A DNA stretch of 64,000 bases from Bradyrhizobiaceae bacterium (GTDB lineage Bacteria; Pseudomonadota; Alphaproteobacteria; Rhizobiales; Xanthobacteraceae): positions 1 to 64,000 of the forward strand of contig RXJJ01000010.1 of the NCBI GenBank assembly GCA_003963145.1. The letters are read 5' to 3'. Below, in pieces: positions 6,464 to 15,170 of this stretch (position 1 is its first letter; each line of letters begins with the position of its first letter). The notes below the pieces were generated by a model. The model was not told the DNA's origin, made no database searches, and saw only the letters and a list, made by a program, of their open reading frames with translations. Both the position numbers and the translations under genes were made by a program.

Positions 6464-8251
6464 ATGAGCGAGTTGCGTATGCTGACATCCTCCCCCTTTT
6501 CCCCGCTTGGTCGCGTCATCTCCGTTCGCGGGTCGCAGGCCCGTGTCGGCCTGCTGCCGAGCCCCGGACTGACCCCGGCCCATATCCGGGCGACGGTCGG
6601 ACAGTTCTTCGGCATCCGCGCTGGCGCGATCATCATCGTCGCGATCATCACCGAAGTGTCGTGCGAGCATATGGACACGGTGGACGACTACATCGCGGTC
6701 GCCTCCGTCGATCTGCTCGGCGAAATTTCGGCGGGCACGGCTGGCCGCTTTCAGCGCGGCGTCACGGTCTATCCCACCATCGGCGACGCGGTGGAGGTTT
6801 TGACAAATCAGGAACTGCGCACGGTCTATGCGCCGCCATCCGGCAAGGACCAGATTTATGTCGGCGCCCTGCAGCAGGACCCCTCGGTTCAGGCCTATGT
6901 CGACATCGAGGAAATGCTCAACAAGCATTTCGCCGTGCTCGGCTCCACCGGCGTCGGCAAATCGAGCAGCGTGTCGCTGCTGCTGAACGAAATCCTGCGC
7001 GCGCGGCCCAATTTGCGCGTCTTCCTGCTCGACGTGCACAACGAATACGGGCGCTGTTTCGGCGAACGGGCGCTGGTTCTCAATCCGCGCAATTTGAAGT
7101 TGCCGTTCTGGCTGTTCAATTTCGAGGAAATCGTCGACGTGTTTTTCGGCGGACGTCCCGGCGATCCCGACGAGGTCGAGGTTCTGTCCGAAGTCCTGCC
7201 CATCGCGAGGGCGGTCTATACCCAGTATCAGGGCGAGCGGCATGGGCTGAAGCGCACCGAGCCGCGCGTCGCGGGCTTCACCGTCGATACGCCGGTGCCT
7301 TACCGCCTTGTCGATCTGATCGCGCTGATCGACGAGCGCATGGGCAAGCTGGAAAACCGCTCCTCGCGCATCGTCTATCACAAGCTGATCTCGCGCATCG
7401 AGACCGTGAAGAACGACGCACGCTACGCCTTCATGTTCGAAAACGCCAATGTCGGCGGCGACACCATGGCGGACGTCATCAGCCATCTGTTCCGCATGCC
7501 GGCTAACGGCAAGCCCATGACGATCATGCAGCTCGCGGGATTTCCGGCCGATGTCGTCGATTCGGTGGTGTCGGTGCTGTGCCGCATGGCGTTCGATTTC
7601 GGCCTGTGGAGCGACGGCGCCTCGCCGATGGTGTTCATCTGCGAGGAAGCGCATCGTTATGCCTCGGCGGACCGCAGCATCGGTTTCGGCCCGACCCGCA
7701 AGGCGGTGTCGCGCATCGCCAAGGAGGGCCGCAAATACGGCGTGTTCCTCGGCCTCGTCACCCAGCGTCCGGCCGAACTCGACGCGACGATCCTGTCCCA
7801 GTGCAATACGCTGTTCGCCATGCGTCTCGCCAACGACCGCGACCAGGCGCTGCTGCGCTCGGCGGTGTCCGACGCCGCCGCGAATCTCTTGTCCTTCGTA
7901 CCTTCGCTCGGCACGCGCGAAGTGCTGGCCTTCGGCGAAGGCGTCGCGCTGCCGACACGGCTGCGCTTCAAGGAAGTGCCGCCGCACCAGCTGCCGCGCA
8001 GCGAAGCGACCACGGCCACCTCGCCTTCGATGCATGGCGGCTTCGACATTCAGTTCGTCAGTTCCGTGCTGGAGCGCTGGCGCGGCTCGACCACGCACCG
8101 CGACGCACCGAACGACCCGCATGTCAGCGATCGCTTTGCCGACAAACTTGGCGACCATCCGTTGCAGCGCACAGTCGATTCGCCGATGCTCGCGCCCTCG
8201 CTCGGTCTCGACCCGGATCGCTTTTCGCTTCTGAAAAAGCCGCTGCGCTAA
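6464..8251 (+). CDS. HerA-like hexameric ATPase (DUF87 helicase family)
   Basis: This 595-residue protein has an N-terminal beta-barrel region (about 1-135) and a RecA-like motor. Walker A is GSTGVGKSSS at about 160-169 and Walker B is MVFICEEAH from about 389. RIAKEGRKYGVFLGLVTQRP and LSQCNTLFAMRLAN are typical HerA/VirB4-class motifs. Family members are DNA translocases involved in end resection or in defence and mobility systems. No NurA-type nuclease lies beside it. The ATG at 6464 was chosen over an upstream in-frame codon because it fits the usual N-terminus; ATG 6479 is also possible. Confidence 0.85.
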   Translation: MSELRMLTSSPFSPLGRVISVRGSQARVGLLPSPGLTPAHIRATVGQFFGIRAGAIIIVAIITEVSCEHMDTVDDYIAVASVDLLGEISAGTAGRFQRGVTVYPTIGDAVEVLTNQELRTVYAPPSGKDQIYVGALQQDPSVQAYVDIEEMLNKHFAVLGSTGVGKSSSVSLLLNEILRARPNLRVFLLDVHNEYGRCFGERALVLNPRNLKLPFWLFNFEEIVDVFFGGRPGDPDEVEVLSEVLPIARAVYTQYQGERHGLKRTEPRVAGFTVDTPVPYRLVDLIALIDERMGKLENRSSRIVYHKLISRIETVKNDARYAFMFENANVGGDTMADVISHLFRMPANGKPMTIMQLAGFPADVVDSVVSVLCRMAFDFGLWSDGASPMVFICEEAHRYASADRSIGFGPTRKAVSRIAKEGRKYGVFLGLVTQRPAELDATILSQCNTLFAMRLANDRDQALLRSAVSDAAANLLSFVPSLGTREVLAFGEGVALPTRLRFKEVPPHQLPRSEATTATSPSMHGGFDIQFVSSVLERWRGSTTHRDAPNDPHVSDRFADKLGDHPLQRTVDSPMLAPSLGLDPDRFSLLKKPLR

Positions 8252-8325
8252 AATCACCTCCCAAGTGATTTTGCGACGCGCAAAAGACGCTGTAGGATCG
8301 CGCCGTCTTTTGCGTGAAATCTGCC

Positions 8326-8907
8326 ATGACCGAAACGCCCATCAGCCGCTTTCCCGTTCCTCCGCTCGGCGCGCTTCCGGATGACATCCGCGAGCGCATT
8401 CTCGCCGTGCAGGAAAAATCCGGCTTCGTGCCCAACGTATTTCTCGCGCTGGCGCACCGGCCCGACGAATTCCGCGCATTCTTTGCCTATAACGACGCGC
8501 TGATGGAGAAGGACGGCGGCCTCACCAAGGCCGAGCGCGAGATGATCGTCGTGGCGACATCGAGCGCCAACCAGTGTCATTATTGCGTTGTCGCGCACGG
8601 CGCGATCCTGCGTATCCGCGCCAAGAACCCGCTGATCGCGGACCAGATCGCCAACAATTACCGCAAGGCCGATATTACGCCGCGGCAAAAGGCGATGCTG
8701 GATTTCGCTCTCAAGGTATGTGAGCGCGCCTATGAGACCGGCGAAGACGATTTCGCGGACCTGCGCTGCCACGGCTTCAGCGATGACGATATCTGGGATA
8801 TCGCGGCCATCGCTGCTTTCTTCGCGCTGTCCAACCGCATGGCGAGCGTGACCAACATGCGGCCGAACGACGAATTCTATCTGATGGGCCGCGTGCCCCG
8901 TACGTAA
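8326..8907 (+). CDS. AhpD/carboxymuconolactone decarboxylase-like peroxidase-related protein
   Basis: The 193-residue helical protein carries the CMD/AhpD motif EREMIVVATSSANQCHYCVVAHGA (about residues 66-90), with the redox pair C-x-x-C and a downstream His. Families of this type (TIGR01926-like) are peroxidase-related alkylhydroperoxidase-like enzymes; the physiological substrate is unknown. The ATG at 8326 is preferred to the GTG at 8314. It is 74 bp after the HerA-like gene and 11 bp before the MgtC-like gene, so the three could share a transcript. Confidence 0.82.
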   Translation: MTETPISRFPVPPLGALPDDIRERILAVQEKSGFVPNVFLALAHRPDEFRAFFAYNDALMEKDGGLTKAEREMIVVATSSANQCHYCVVAHGAILRIRAKNPLIADQIANNYRKADITPRQKAMLDFALKVCERAYETGEDDFADLRCHGFSDDDIWDIAAIAAFFALSNRMASVTNMRPNDEFYLMGRVPRT

Positions 8908-8918
8908 GAGGCTTCATC

Positions 8919-9410
8919 TTGCTCGACTGGAGTGAAATTGTCCTGCGCCTGGGAGTCGCGACGCTGGCCAGCGGCGCGATCGGGCTCAACCGCGACCTGC
9001 ACGGCAAGCCCATCGGGCTTCGCACGCTCGGCCTTGTCGGACTGGCGACGGCGCTGGTGGTCGCGCTGGCCAACCCGCAGCCGATCCAGCCGGGACATTT
9101 TTCCGACGGAACGAGCCGGGTGATTCAGGGCGTTCTCACTGGCATCGGCTTTCTCGGCGCCGGAGTGATCGTCCACATCAGCACCCACGGCAAGGTGCAT
9201 GGCCTCACCAGCGCCGCCTGCGTCTGGTTTACCGCCTGCATCGGCGTCGTGTGCGGCGCGGGGGAATGGCGGCTGGTCGCGGTTGCGCTGGGGATTGCCT
9301 TCTTGCTGCTGGCTTTCGGAGGTCCGGCGGAGCGGCTGTTTCACCGTGTTTTGCGCATGATACAGCGAGAACCGCCGCCGAATGACGAGCCAAACACGCT
9401 TCCCGAATAA
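8919..9410 (+). CDS. MgtC/SapB-family membrane protein, short form
   Basis: The 163-residue protein has four or five hydrophobic segments and the MgtC signature: LASGAIGLNRDLHGKPIGLRT near the N-terminus, then GVLTGIGFLGAGVIVH and GLTSAACVWFTACIG. Family members influence magnesium homeostasis, membrane potential and intracellular survival by inhibiting ATP synthase or related targets. It lacks the C-terminal soluble domain seen in the second copy at 52631. The only sensible start is TTG at 8919, because no ATG occurs before the first membrane helix. Confidence 0.85.
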   Translation: MLDWSEIVLRLGVATLASGAIGLNRDLHGKPIGLRTLGLVGLATALVVALANPQPIQPGHFSDGTSRVIQGVLTGIGFLGAGVIVHISTHGKVHGLTSAACVWFTACIGVVCGAGEWRLVAVALGIAFLLLAFGGPAERLFHRVLRMIQREPPPNDEPNTLPE

Positions 9411-9416
9411 CGCTCC

Positions 9417-10040
9417 TCAATCGTCGTCGGCAGGCCCGCACCATCCCGGCAGGTAAATCGCGTCCTGGCTTTTGCCGAGTGTCAGCGCCTTTTCGATTGC
9501 CTTGGAGAAGTCGTCCTCGACCGCCTTGCGTGCCATCCGCCGGCGCAAAAAGTCCGCCCACAGAAATTCGCTGAAAGGCGTCGTGTCCTTGGCGAAGCCG
9601 CCGACGCGCCGCAATTCTCCCGCAAGACTGCGGAATGGATCGTCCTTGAGGCCGCGAATATCCTTCGGCAGATCCTTGTAGTGACAGCGCTCGCCGCGCG
9701 CGTCATACGGATAGACCCAGCGGTGATTGTCGAGCACGGTCCAGAACGCCTTGCTGTCGACCATGGTCAGATCGGCAACCACCGAGACCAGAACTTCCTT
9801 CTCGCCTTCCTCATGCAGGGCGCGGGCAAGATGGTGATGATCGATGACGTAGTTGCGCTTGTCGGGACCCACCACCACCGGGATCATGTGCTTGCCGAGC
9901 AATTCGGCCTTTTTCTTCGAGCCGTGCTTGCGCCAGCGTTTGCGCTTTTCCTTCACCTCTCGCAGGCCGACCGTCATTTGCGTTGGGCGAAGCGATAGAA
10001 TGGAAACCGGCTTGAGCACAGGTTCGCGAATATTGGCCAT
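9417..10040 (-). CDS. ParB-like nuclease-fold protein (ParBc_2 type)
   Basis: The 207-residue protein starts MANIREPVLKPVSILSLRPTQMTVGLREV, as in ParB/sulfiredoxin-fold proteins, followed by KHMIPVVVGPDKRNYVIDHHHLARAL. D-H-H-H-x-x-R occupies the catalytic-loop position. It is not a canonical chromosomal ParB: there is no KorB/HTH domain or ParA nearby. Family proteins are annotated as putative ParB-like nucleases with unknown targets. The ATG at 10040 follows GGAG at good spacing. It converges with the MgtC-like gene. Confidence 0.75.
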   Translation of the reverse strand: MANIREPVLKPVSILSLRPTQMTVGLREVKEKRKRWRKHGSKKKAELLGKHMIPVVVGPDKRNYVIDHHHLARALHEEGEKEVLVSVVADLTMVDSKAFWTVLDNHRWVYPYDARGERCHYKDLPKDIRGLKDDPFRSLAGELRRVGGFAKDTTPFSEFLWADFLRRRMARKAVEDDFSKAIEKALTLGKSQDAIYLPGWCGPADDD

Positions 10041-10272
10041 GACTGCAATCTCCAAAGAAATCCGGGCAAGGACAGGCGGGGGAAAAGGAGTTCTGGGCAG
10101 CCCGGAAGGCCAGCGACTTTAGGACGTTCGCTAGCCAAAAGCGTTCACAAAATCGCGTGTCCGGACGGGTTCAGTTGTTGCGCAGGGCTGCCATGGCGTG
10201 CCCCGGGATGTGTGTGATCCACAAGAGCGATGTGCTACATATCGCGACGATAGGTGAATTACGTTGCAGCGG

Positions 10273-10587
10273 ATGCCTGTACAGAAACCGCAAATGACGA
10301 ATGACGACGAAAAGCGCGTTGTGCCGTTTCGCCCCCGGCCGGCGGAGCCGCGCGCCGCGCAGTCGGGCACGAGCGCGCCGGACACGCAGGCCGATTCGCA
10401 GAATCGTGCCGATGCCCACCGGCGCCGCCAGATTGCCAATCTCGCCGCCGCTCTGTTCGCCGTTTTCCTGACCGCCGTCGGGGTCTGGCTCGCCACCAGC
10501 CTCAACCACATGCGGCAGGTGCAAGATTGCGTGGCCATGGGCATGCGCGATTGCTCGAATGTTTCGGGCTCCGCGCCCCATAGCTGA
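10273..10587 (+). CDS. Small single-pass membrane protein, hypothetical
   Basis: The 104-residue product has a charged, disordered N-terminal half (about residues 1-55, rich in Arg, Pro, Asp) and one transmembrane helix (IANLAAALFAVFLTAVGVWLATSL). A short tail with two Cys (VQDCVAMGMRDCSN) ends the protein. It probably sits in the inner membrane with the C-terminus outside. Starts at 10264 (TTG), 10273 and 10294 (ATG) are possible, and none has a strong ribosome site. Small proteins of this layout are common and uncharacterised in Bradyrhizobiaceae. Confidence 0.6.
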   Translation: MPVQKPQMTNDDEKRVVPFRPRPAEPRAAQSGTSAPDTQADSQNRADAHRRRQIANLAAALFAVFLTAVGVWLATSLNHMRQVQDCVAMGMRDCSNVSGSAPHS

Positions 10588-10793
10588 GGGACTCACCGTC
10601 CAGCGTCCCCCGATAAGCGGCTAAGGCCTTCCACCAAGGGCCAAAACCGCGCCGTCAGCGCCATTGAACTGAACCGCCCGCTCCGTTATACGGGCGTGAA
10701 ACCGAGGGGCCTGGCTGGCAACGGTTTTGCCGCCCGTCGCCCATTCCCCATGCCCATCCGGCATAATGCAAGACAATTCAGAGGCTTAAGCGA

Positions 10794-11075
10794 ATGTCGT
10801 CAACCTTCGATCAAGTCGCCACGATCATTGCTGAAACGTGCGACATCCCGCGCGACACCATCACGCCGGAAAGCCACGCCATCGACGATCTGGGGATCGA
10901 CAGCCTGGACTTCCTCGATATCGCCTTTGCGATCGACAAGGCGTTCGGCATCAAGCTGCCGCTCGAGAAGTGGACCCAGGAAGTCAACGACGGCAAGGCG
11001 ACCACCGAGCAGTATTTCGTCCTGAAGAACCTTGCCGCGCGTATCGACGAACTGGTCGCCGCGAAGGGCACCTAA
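10794..11075 (+). CDS. acpXL: Acyl carrier protein AcpXL for lipid A very-long-chain fatty acid
   Basis: This 93-residue carrier is longer than housekeeping AcpP, as expected for AcpXL. The phosphopantetheine serine is Ser37 in [20 protein letters not shown], followed by the AcpXL-type [22 protein letters not shown]. It carries the growing chain that becomes the 27-hydroxyoctacosanoate-type secondary acyl group of lipid A in Rhizobiales. It is the first gene of a same-strand cluster in the known order acpXL, fabZXL, fabF2XL, fabF1XL, adh, lpxXL, with very short gaps. Confidence 0.95.
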   Translation: MSSTFDQVATIIAETCDIPRDTITPESHAIDDLGIDSLDFLDIAFAIDKAFGIKLPLEKWTQEVNDGKATTEQYFVLKNLAARIDELVAAKGT

Positions 11076-11084
11076 CGCCCAGCC

Positions 11085-11546
11085 ATGCGCCTCGAATATT
11101 TTCAGCTCATCGACCGCATCCTTTGCATGGATGCCGAGAAACGCACGATCAAGGTCGAGGCGCAGGTCCCGAGCCAGAGCACGATTTTCGAGGGGCACTT
11201 TCCCGGTCATCCGCTGATGCCGGGCGTTCTTCTGATCGAGACCATGGCGCAAAGCTCGGGCTGGCTGCTGATCGCGCTATTGAACTTCGAGCGCATGCCG
11301 TTTCTCGCCGCCGTGAAGGAAGCCAAGATGCGCGACTTCGTTACGCCCGGCGAAGTGCTCACCGTCGATGTGGATGTGGTGCATGAGGGATCCGGCTTTG
11401 CCATTACCGAAGCGAAGATCAGCGCGGGCGGCAAATTGAAATGCAACGCCACCCTCACCTTCCGCCATACCCCGTTCCCGAACGCGGAAATGCGCGGACA
11501 CATGGAAGTCGTCGCCGAACGCATCGGTTTCCACAAGCAGGCTTAG
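11085..11546 (+). CDS. fabZXL: 3-hydroxyacyl-ACP dehydratase FabZ-like, VLCFA pathway
   Basis: The 153-residue protein is a FabZ-type hotdog-fold dehydratase. The catalytic His and Glu lie in FEGHFPGHPLMPGVLLIETMAQ (about residues 37-58). It removes water from 3-hydroxyacyl-AcpXL during elongation. It lies 9 bp after acpXL and 4 bp before the first ketosynthase-like gene. Compared with housekeeping FabZ it has a slightly longer C-terminus ending in HMEVVAERIGFHKQA. Confidence 0.9.
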   Translation: MRLEYFQLIDRILCMDAEKRTIKVEAQVPSQSTIFEGHFPGHPLMPGVLLIETMAQSSGWLLIALLNFERMPFLAAVKEAKMRDFVTPGEVLTVDVDVVHEGSGFAITEAKISAGGKLKCNATLTFRHTPFPNAEMRGHMEVVAERIGFHKQA

Positions 11547-11550
11547 CCTC

Positions 11551-12753
11551 ATGACTGACAAAAAGACGCCCCGCGAGGCGTGGATCACGGGCATCGGCCT
11601 CGCCTCCTCGCTTGGCGAGGGCAACGATCAGCATTGGGATGCGCTCACCGCGAAACGCGTCAATGCCGACGAAACCACCTACGCGCCTTACATTGTCCAT
11701 CCGATCGTAAAGCTGTCCTTCGACGCGCAGATTCCGAAGAAAGGCGACCAGCGCCAGATGGAAGCCTGGCAGCGCATCGGTACCTACGCAGCGGGGCTCG
11801 CGCTGGAATCGGCTGGCGTCAAAGGCAATACCGACATTCTCTCGCGCATGGACATGATCGTGGCGGCGGGTGGCGGCGAGCGCGATCTCGACGTCGACTC
11901 GGCGGTGCTCAACGCGCAGGCGCAGGGCAATGCCAATCCCGGCCTGCTCAATGACATGCTGATGAGCGGATTGCGCCCGACACTTTTTCTCGCGCAGCTA
12001 TCGAACCTTCTCGCCGGCAACATCGCCATCGTCCACGGCGTCACCGGCTCTTCGCGCACCTTCATGGGCGAGGAAGCCGCCAGCGTCGATGCCGTGCGGA
12101 TCGCGCTGGCGCGTATCGAGGACGGCAAGAGCGACATCGCGCTGGTCGGTGCCGCGCATAATGGCGAGCGCAAGGATCTGCTGATGCTCTATGAGTTCGG
12201 TGGGTTCAATCTGAAAGACAAGTACGTGCCGGTTTGGGAACGCACCAGGGACAACAGTGGATTCGCGCTCGCATCCGGCGGCGCTTTTCTGGTGATCGAA
12301 TCGAAGGAGCACGCGCTGGCGCGCGGCGCCAAGCCCTTCGCGCGCTTGACCAACGTCGTCGCCGACCGCGCCCGGCGTGGCGAGGATGGCGCCGTGACCG
12401 CGACGCTGGAGAAATTGTGGAACAAGCTCGGCGTCAAGGACGGCGCAGAGGCGATCGTCACCGGCGCGACCGGCGCGGCTGACGTCACCGAACAGGAACG
12501 CGCCTTTCTCAAGTCGCACAGCGGAATTCCGGTTCGCGCAACCGGCACGGCCTTCGGCCATGTGATGGAAGCGCAATTCCCCATCGGCCTTGCGCTCGCA
12601 GCTTTGTCCGTCTCGAAGGGTGCGCTGTTTCCGCCACATGATTCGACGGGCACCGAGATTGAAATGTCCAAAACGCCTACCCAGATTGTGGTGATCGCGG
12701 CGGGCCACTGGCGCGGCGAAGGCATGGCGCTGGTGGAAGCCGTTTCAGGTTGA
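11551..12753 (+). CDS. fabF2XL: Ketosynthase-like FabF2XL lacking the catalytic cysteine
   Basis: The 400-residue thiolase-fold protein corresponds to rhizobial FabF2XL. The segment aligning with the KAS nucleophile loop reads NIAIVHGVTGSSRTFMGEE; the expected Cys is missing and the whole protein contains no cysteine. The HGTGT His motif is replaced by TGATGAAD, while the later GH motif survives in GTAFGHVMEAQ. It therefore cannot be a conventional Cys-His-His ketosynthase. It probably pairs with the next gene product as a non-catalytic or decarboxylating partner, like the chain-length factor of type II polyketide systems. That role is inference. Confidence 0.88.
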   Translation: MTDKKTPREAWITGIGLASSLGEGNDQHWDALTAKRVNADETTYAPYIVHPIVKLSFDAQIPKKGDQRQMEAWQRIGTYAAGLALESAGVKGNTDILSRMDMIVAAGGGERDLDVDSAVLNAQAQGNANPGLLNDMLMSGLRPTLFLAQLSNLLAGNIAIVHGVTGSSRTFMGEEAASVDAVRIALARIEDGKSDIALVGAAHNGERKDLLMLYEFGGFNLKDKYVPVWERTRDNSGFALASGGAFLVIESKEHALARGAKPFARLTNVVADRARRGEDGAVTATLEKLWNKLGVKDGAEAIVTGATGAADVTEQERAFLKSHSGIPVRATGTAFGHVMEAQFPIGLALAALSVSKGALFPPHDSTGTEIEMSKTPTQIVVIAAGHWRGEGMALVEAVSG

Positions 12754-12778
12754 GACGGAACGACAAGCGGGGAAACAC

Positions 12779-14059
12779 ATGACGGCGCACACAGACAAGT
12801 TCGGCAGGCCCATCGTCGTCGTCACCGGAATGGGAGTGGTTACCTCGCTCGGCGCGGGCAAGACCGACAACTGGGCAAAGCTGACGGCCGGCGAATCCGG
12901 CATCCGCACCATCACACGCTTTCCGACCGATGGCCTGAAGACCACCATGGCGGGCGCGGTCGATTTCATCCCGCTGGAGCCGTTTTCCTCCACCGAGCTG
13001 GCGGACAGGCTGGCCGATCTCGCCGCCGAGGAAGCAGTGGCGCAATCCTCGATCGGCGCCAGGGGCGATTTTCCCGGACCGCTGTTTCTCGCGGTCGCGC
13101 CTGTCGAGGTGGAATGGTACGCGCGCGAGGAAATGGCGCAGGCTACCGGACTCAAAAGCGGCATCAATTACGATTCCCTGCTCAAGATGAGCGGCGACGG
13201 CAAGCACGCCCCCTTCCATCATCGTTTCGTGTTCGGCTCGGTCGCCGATTTCCTGGCCGACAAGTTCGGCACCAAGGGATCGCCGATCTCGCTGTCCACT
13301 GCCTGTGCTTCCGGCGCAACCGCGATCCAGCTTGGCGTCGAGGCGATCCGCCGCGGCGAGACCGATGCGGCGCTGTGCGTTGCGACAGACGGCTCGGTCA
13401 ATCCTGAATCGCTGATCCGTTTCTCGCTGCTGTCCGCGCTCTCCACTCACAACGATCCGCCGCACAAGGCGGTGCGCCCCTTTGCCAAGAACCGCGACGG
13501 CTTCGTGATGGCGGAAGGCGCCGGCGCGCTGGTGCTCGAAAGTCTCGAGGCCGCGACCGCGCGCGGCGCGAAAATTCTCGGCGTGTTGGCCGGATGCGGC
13601 GAGCTTGCGGATTCCTTCCACCGCACCCGCTCCAGCCCGGACGGCAAGCCGATCATCGGCTGCGTGCGCAACGCGCTCGCGGATGCCGGCATGGGCGTCG
13701 AACAGATCGATTACATCAACGCGCACGGCACCGGCACGCCGGAAAACGACCGCATGGAGTATCAGGGCATTTCCGCCGTGTTCGGCGAGCGCGCCAAGCA
13801 GATTCCTGTCTCGTCCAACAAGTCGATGGTCGGGCACACATTGTCGGCCGCGGGCGCCGTGGAAGCGATCTTCTCGCTACTGACGCTCGAGCATCAGCGC
13901 ATTCCGCCGACCATCAATTACGACGTGCCCGATCCGACCATTCCCTTCGATGTCGTGCCGAACGTGGCCCGCGATGCCAAGGTGGATGTGGTGATGTCGA
14001 ATTCATTCGGCTTCGGCGGCCAGAACGCCTCGCTGATTCTGACCCGCGAGCCGATCTAA
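12779..14059 (+). CDS. fabF1XL: Catalytic beta-ketoacyl-ACP synthase FabF1XL, VLCFA pathway
   Basis: This 426-residue KAS II-type enzyme has a full catalytic set: Cys in LSTACASGATAIQ (about residue 179), His in INAHGTGTPENDR (about 317) and the second His in SNKSMVGHTLSAAG (about 357). It condenses acyl chains with malonyl-ACP on AcpXL. It starts 25 bp after fabF2XL. The pairing of a complete KAS with a Cys-less homologue is conserved in this cluster type, as I recall, which suggests a heterodimer. Confidence 0.92.
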   Translation: MTAHTDKFGRPIVVVTGMGVVTSLGAGKTDNWAKLTAGESGIRTITRFPTDGLKTTMAGAVDFIPLEPFSSTELADRLADLAAEEAVAQSSIGARGDFPGPLFLAVAPVEVEWYAREEMAQATGLKSGINYDSLLKMSGDGKHAPFHHRFVFGSVADFLADKFGTKGSPISLSTACASGATAIQLGVEAIRRGETDAALCVATDGSVNPESLIRFSLLSALSTHNDPPHKAVRPFAKNRDGFVMAEGAGALVLESLEAATARGAKILGVLAGCGELADSFHRTRSSPDGKPIIGCVRNALADAGMGVEQIDYINAHGTGTPENDRMEYQGISAVFGERAKQIPVSSNKSMVGHTLSAAGAVEAIFSLLTLEHQRIPPTINYDVPDPTIPFDVVPNVARDAKVDVVMSNSFGFGGQNASLILTREPI

Positions 14060-14147
14060 ATCGCTGATAAAATTGGCAATTCTGCCCGGTTGACGCAGCC
14101 GCGCCAACCAGCGATACCGTCTGCGAATTTTCCCGGGACTTATTTCC

Positions 14148-15170
14148 ATGCGCGCGCTGACCCTTGTAGCCGACCGCCAGCTGGTGATCGAGGACGTTCC
14201 CCCTCCGCCGCCGCCAGCGGCCGGAGAAGTGCAGATTCGCGTGAAAGCCGTCGCACTCAACTATCTCGATGTATGGGGCTATCGCGGCATGGCCTTCGCC
14301 AAGCGCAAGATGCCGCTCGTCGTCGGCGTGGAAGCGTCCGGCGAGATTGTTTCAAGCGGCGAAGGCGTTACCCGCTTCAAGCCGGGCCAGAAGGTCGTGA
14401 TGTATGGCGCGCTGACCTGCGGCGTCTGCAAGGCCTGCAAGGAAGGCCGCGACAATCTTTGCGAAAACGTCGCCGGCATCATGGGCTTCCATGTCGATGG
14501 CTTCGCGCGCGAACTGATGAACCTGAATGAACGCCTCGTCATTCCGGTGCCGGACAATGTCAGCCTGCGCGACGCCGCCTGTGCGCCGATCGCCTTCTCC
14601 ACCGTGCAGCATATGCTGTTCGATAACGCCAGGCTTGAGCCCGGCGAAACCGTGCTGGTCCATGCCGGCGGCTCGGGCATCGGCACGGTGGCGATCATGA
14701 TGGCCAAGAAAATTGGATGCACCGTCATCACGACCGTGGGCGACGATTCCAAGATCGAAGGCGTGAAAAAGCTCGGGGCCGATCACGTCATCAACTACCG
14801 CAAGGACCGCTTCGAAGGCGAGACGCGCAAGATCACCAAGAAGAAAGGCGTCGATGTCGTGTTCGAGCATGTCGGCGCGGACACCTTCAACGGCTCGCTG
14901 CTCTGCCTGAAGAAAGGCGGACGGCTGGTGACCTGTGGAGCGACCTCGGGCCCCACCATCACGTTCAACCTGATGCAGCTCTTTCAGCAGCAATACCGCA
15001 TCATCGGCTCGTTCGGCGCCTCGATGCGCAATATCGCCCAAAGCCTCGACAAGATGGCGGCGGGCATGCTGCCCGTGATCGACACCGAGGTGCCGGTCGA
15101 GAATGTCGAAACCGCGCTCAAGCGCATGGAAAGCCGACAGGTGTTCGGCAAGATCATCGTCACGCTCTGA
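14148..15170 (+). CDS. Zinc-type MDR alcohol dehydrogenase/enoyl reductase-like, VLCFA cluster
   Basis: This 340-residue medium-chain reductase has a structural-zinc Cys cluster (C-x2-C-x2-C-x7-C in TCGVCKACKEGRDNLC). Its nucleotide-binding motif is VHAGGSGIGTVAIMMAKKIG. The adjacent alcohol dehydrogenase-like gene in rhizobial acpXL clusters (adh2XL) is thought to supply a reduction step in VLCFA synthesis, possibly enoyl reduction. Its stop shares one base with the next start (TGATG). Substrate assignment is contextual. Confidence 0.85.
   Translation: MRALTLVADRQLVIEDVPPPPPPAAGEVQIRVKAVALNYLDVWGYRGMAFAKRKMPLVVGVEASGEIVSSGEGVTRFKPGQKVVMYGALTCGVCKACKEGRDNLCENVAGIMGFHVDGFARELMNLNERLVIPVPDNVSLRDAACAPIAFSTVQHMLFDNARLEPGETVLVHAGGSGIGTVAIMMAKKIGCTVITTVGDDSKIEGVKKLGADHVINYRKDRFEGETRKITKKKGVDVVFEHVGADTFNGSLLCLKKGGRLVTCGATSGPTITFNLMQLFQQQYRIIGSFGASMRNIAQSLDKMAAGMLPVIDTEVPVENVETALKRMESRQVFGKIIVTL

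Noticed and set aside
6305..8257. 650-codon minus-strand open frame opposite the HerA-like gene
   Set aside because: The composition is Arg/His/Ala-rich and low-complexity, typical of the antisense of a G+C-rich gene. The plus strand holds a clear ATPase.
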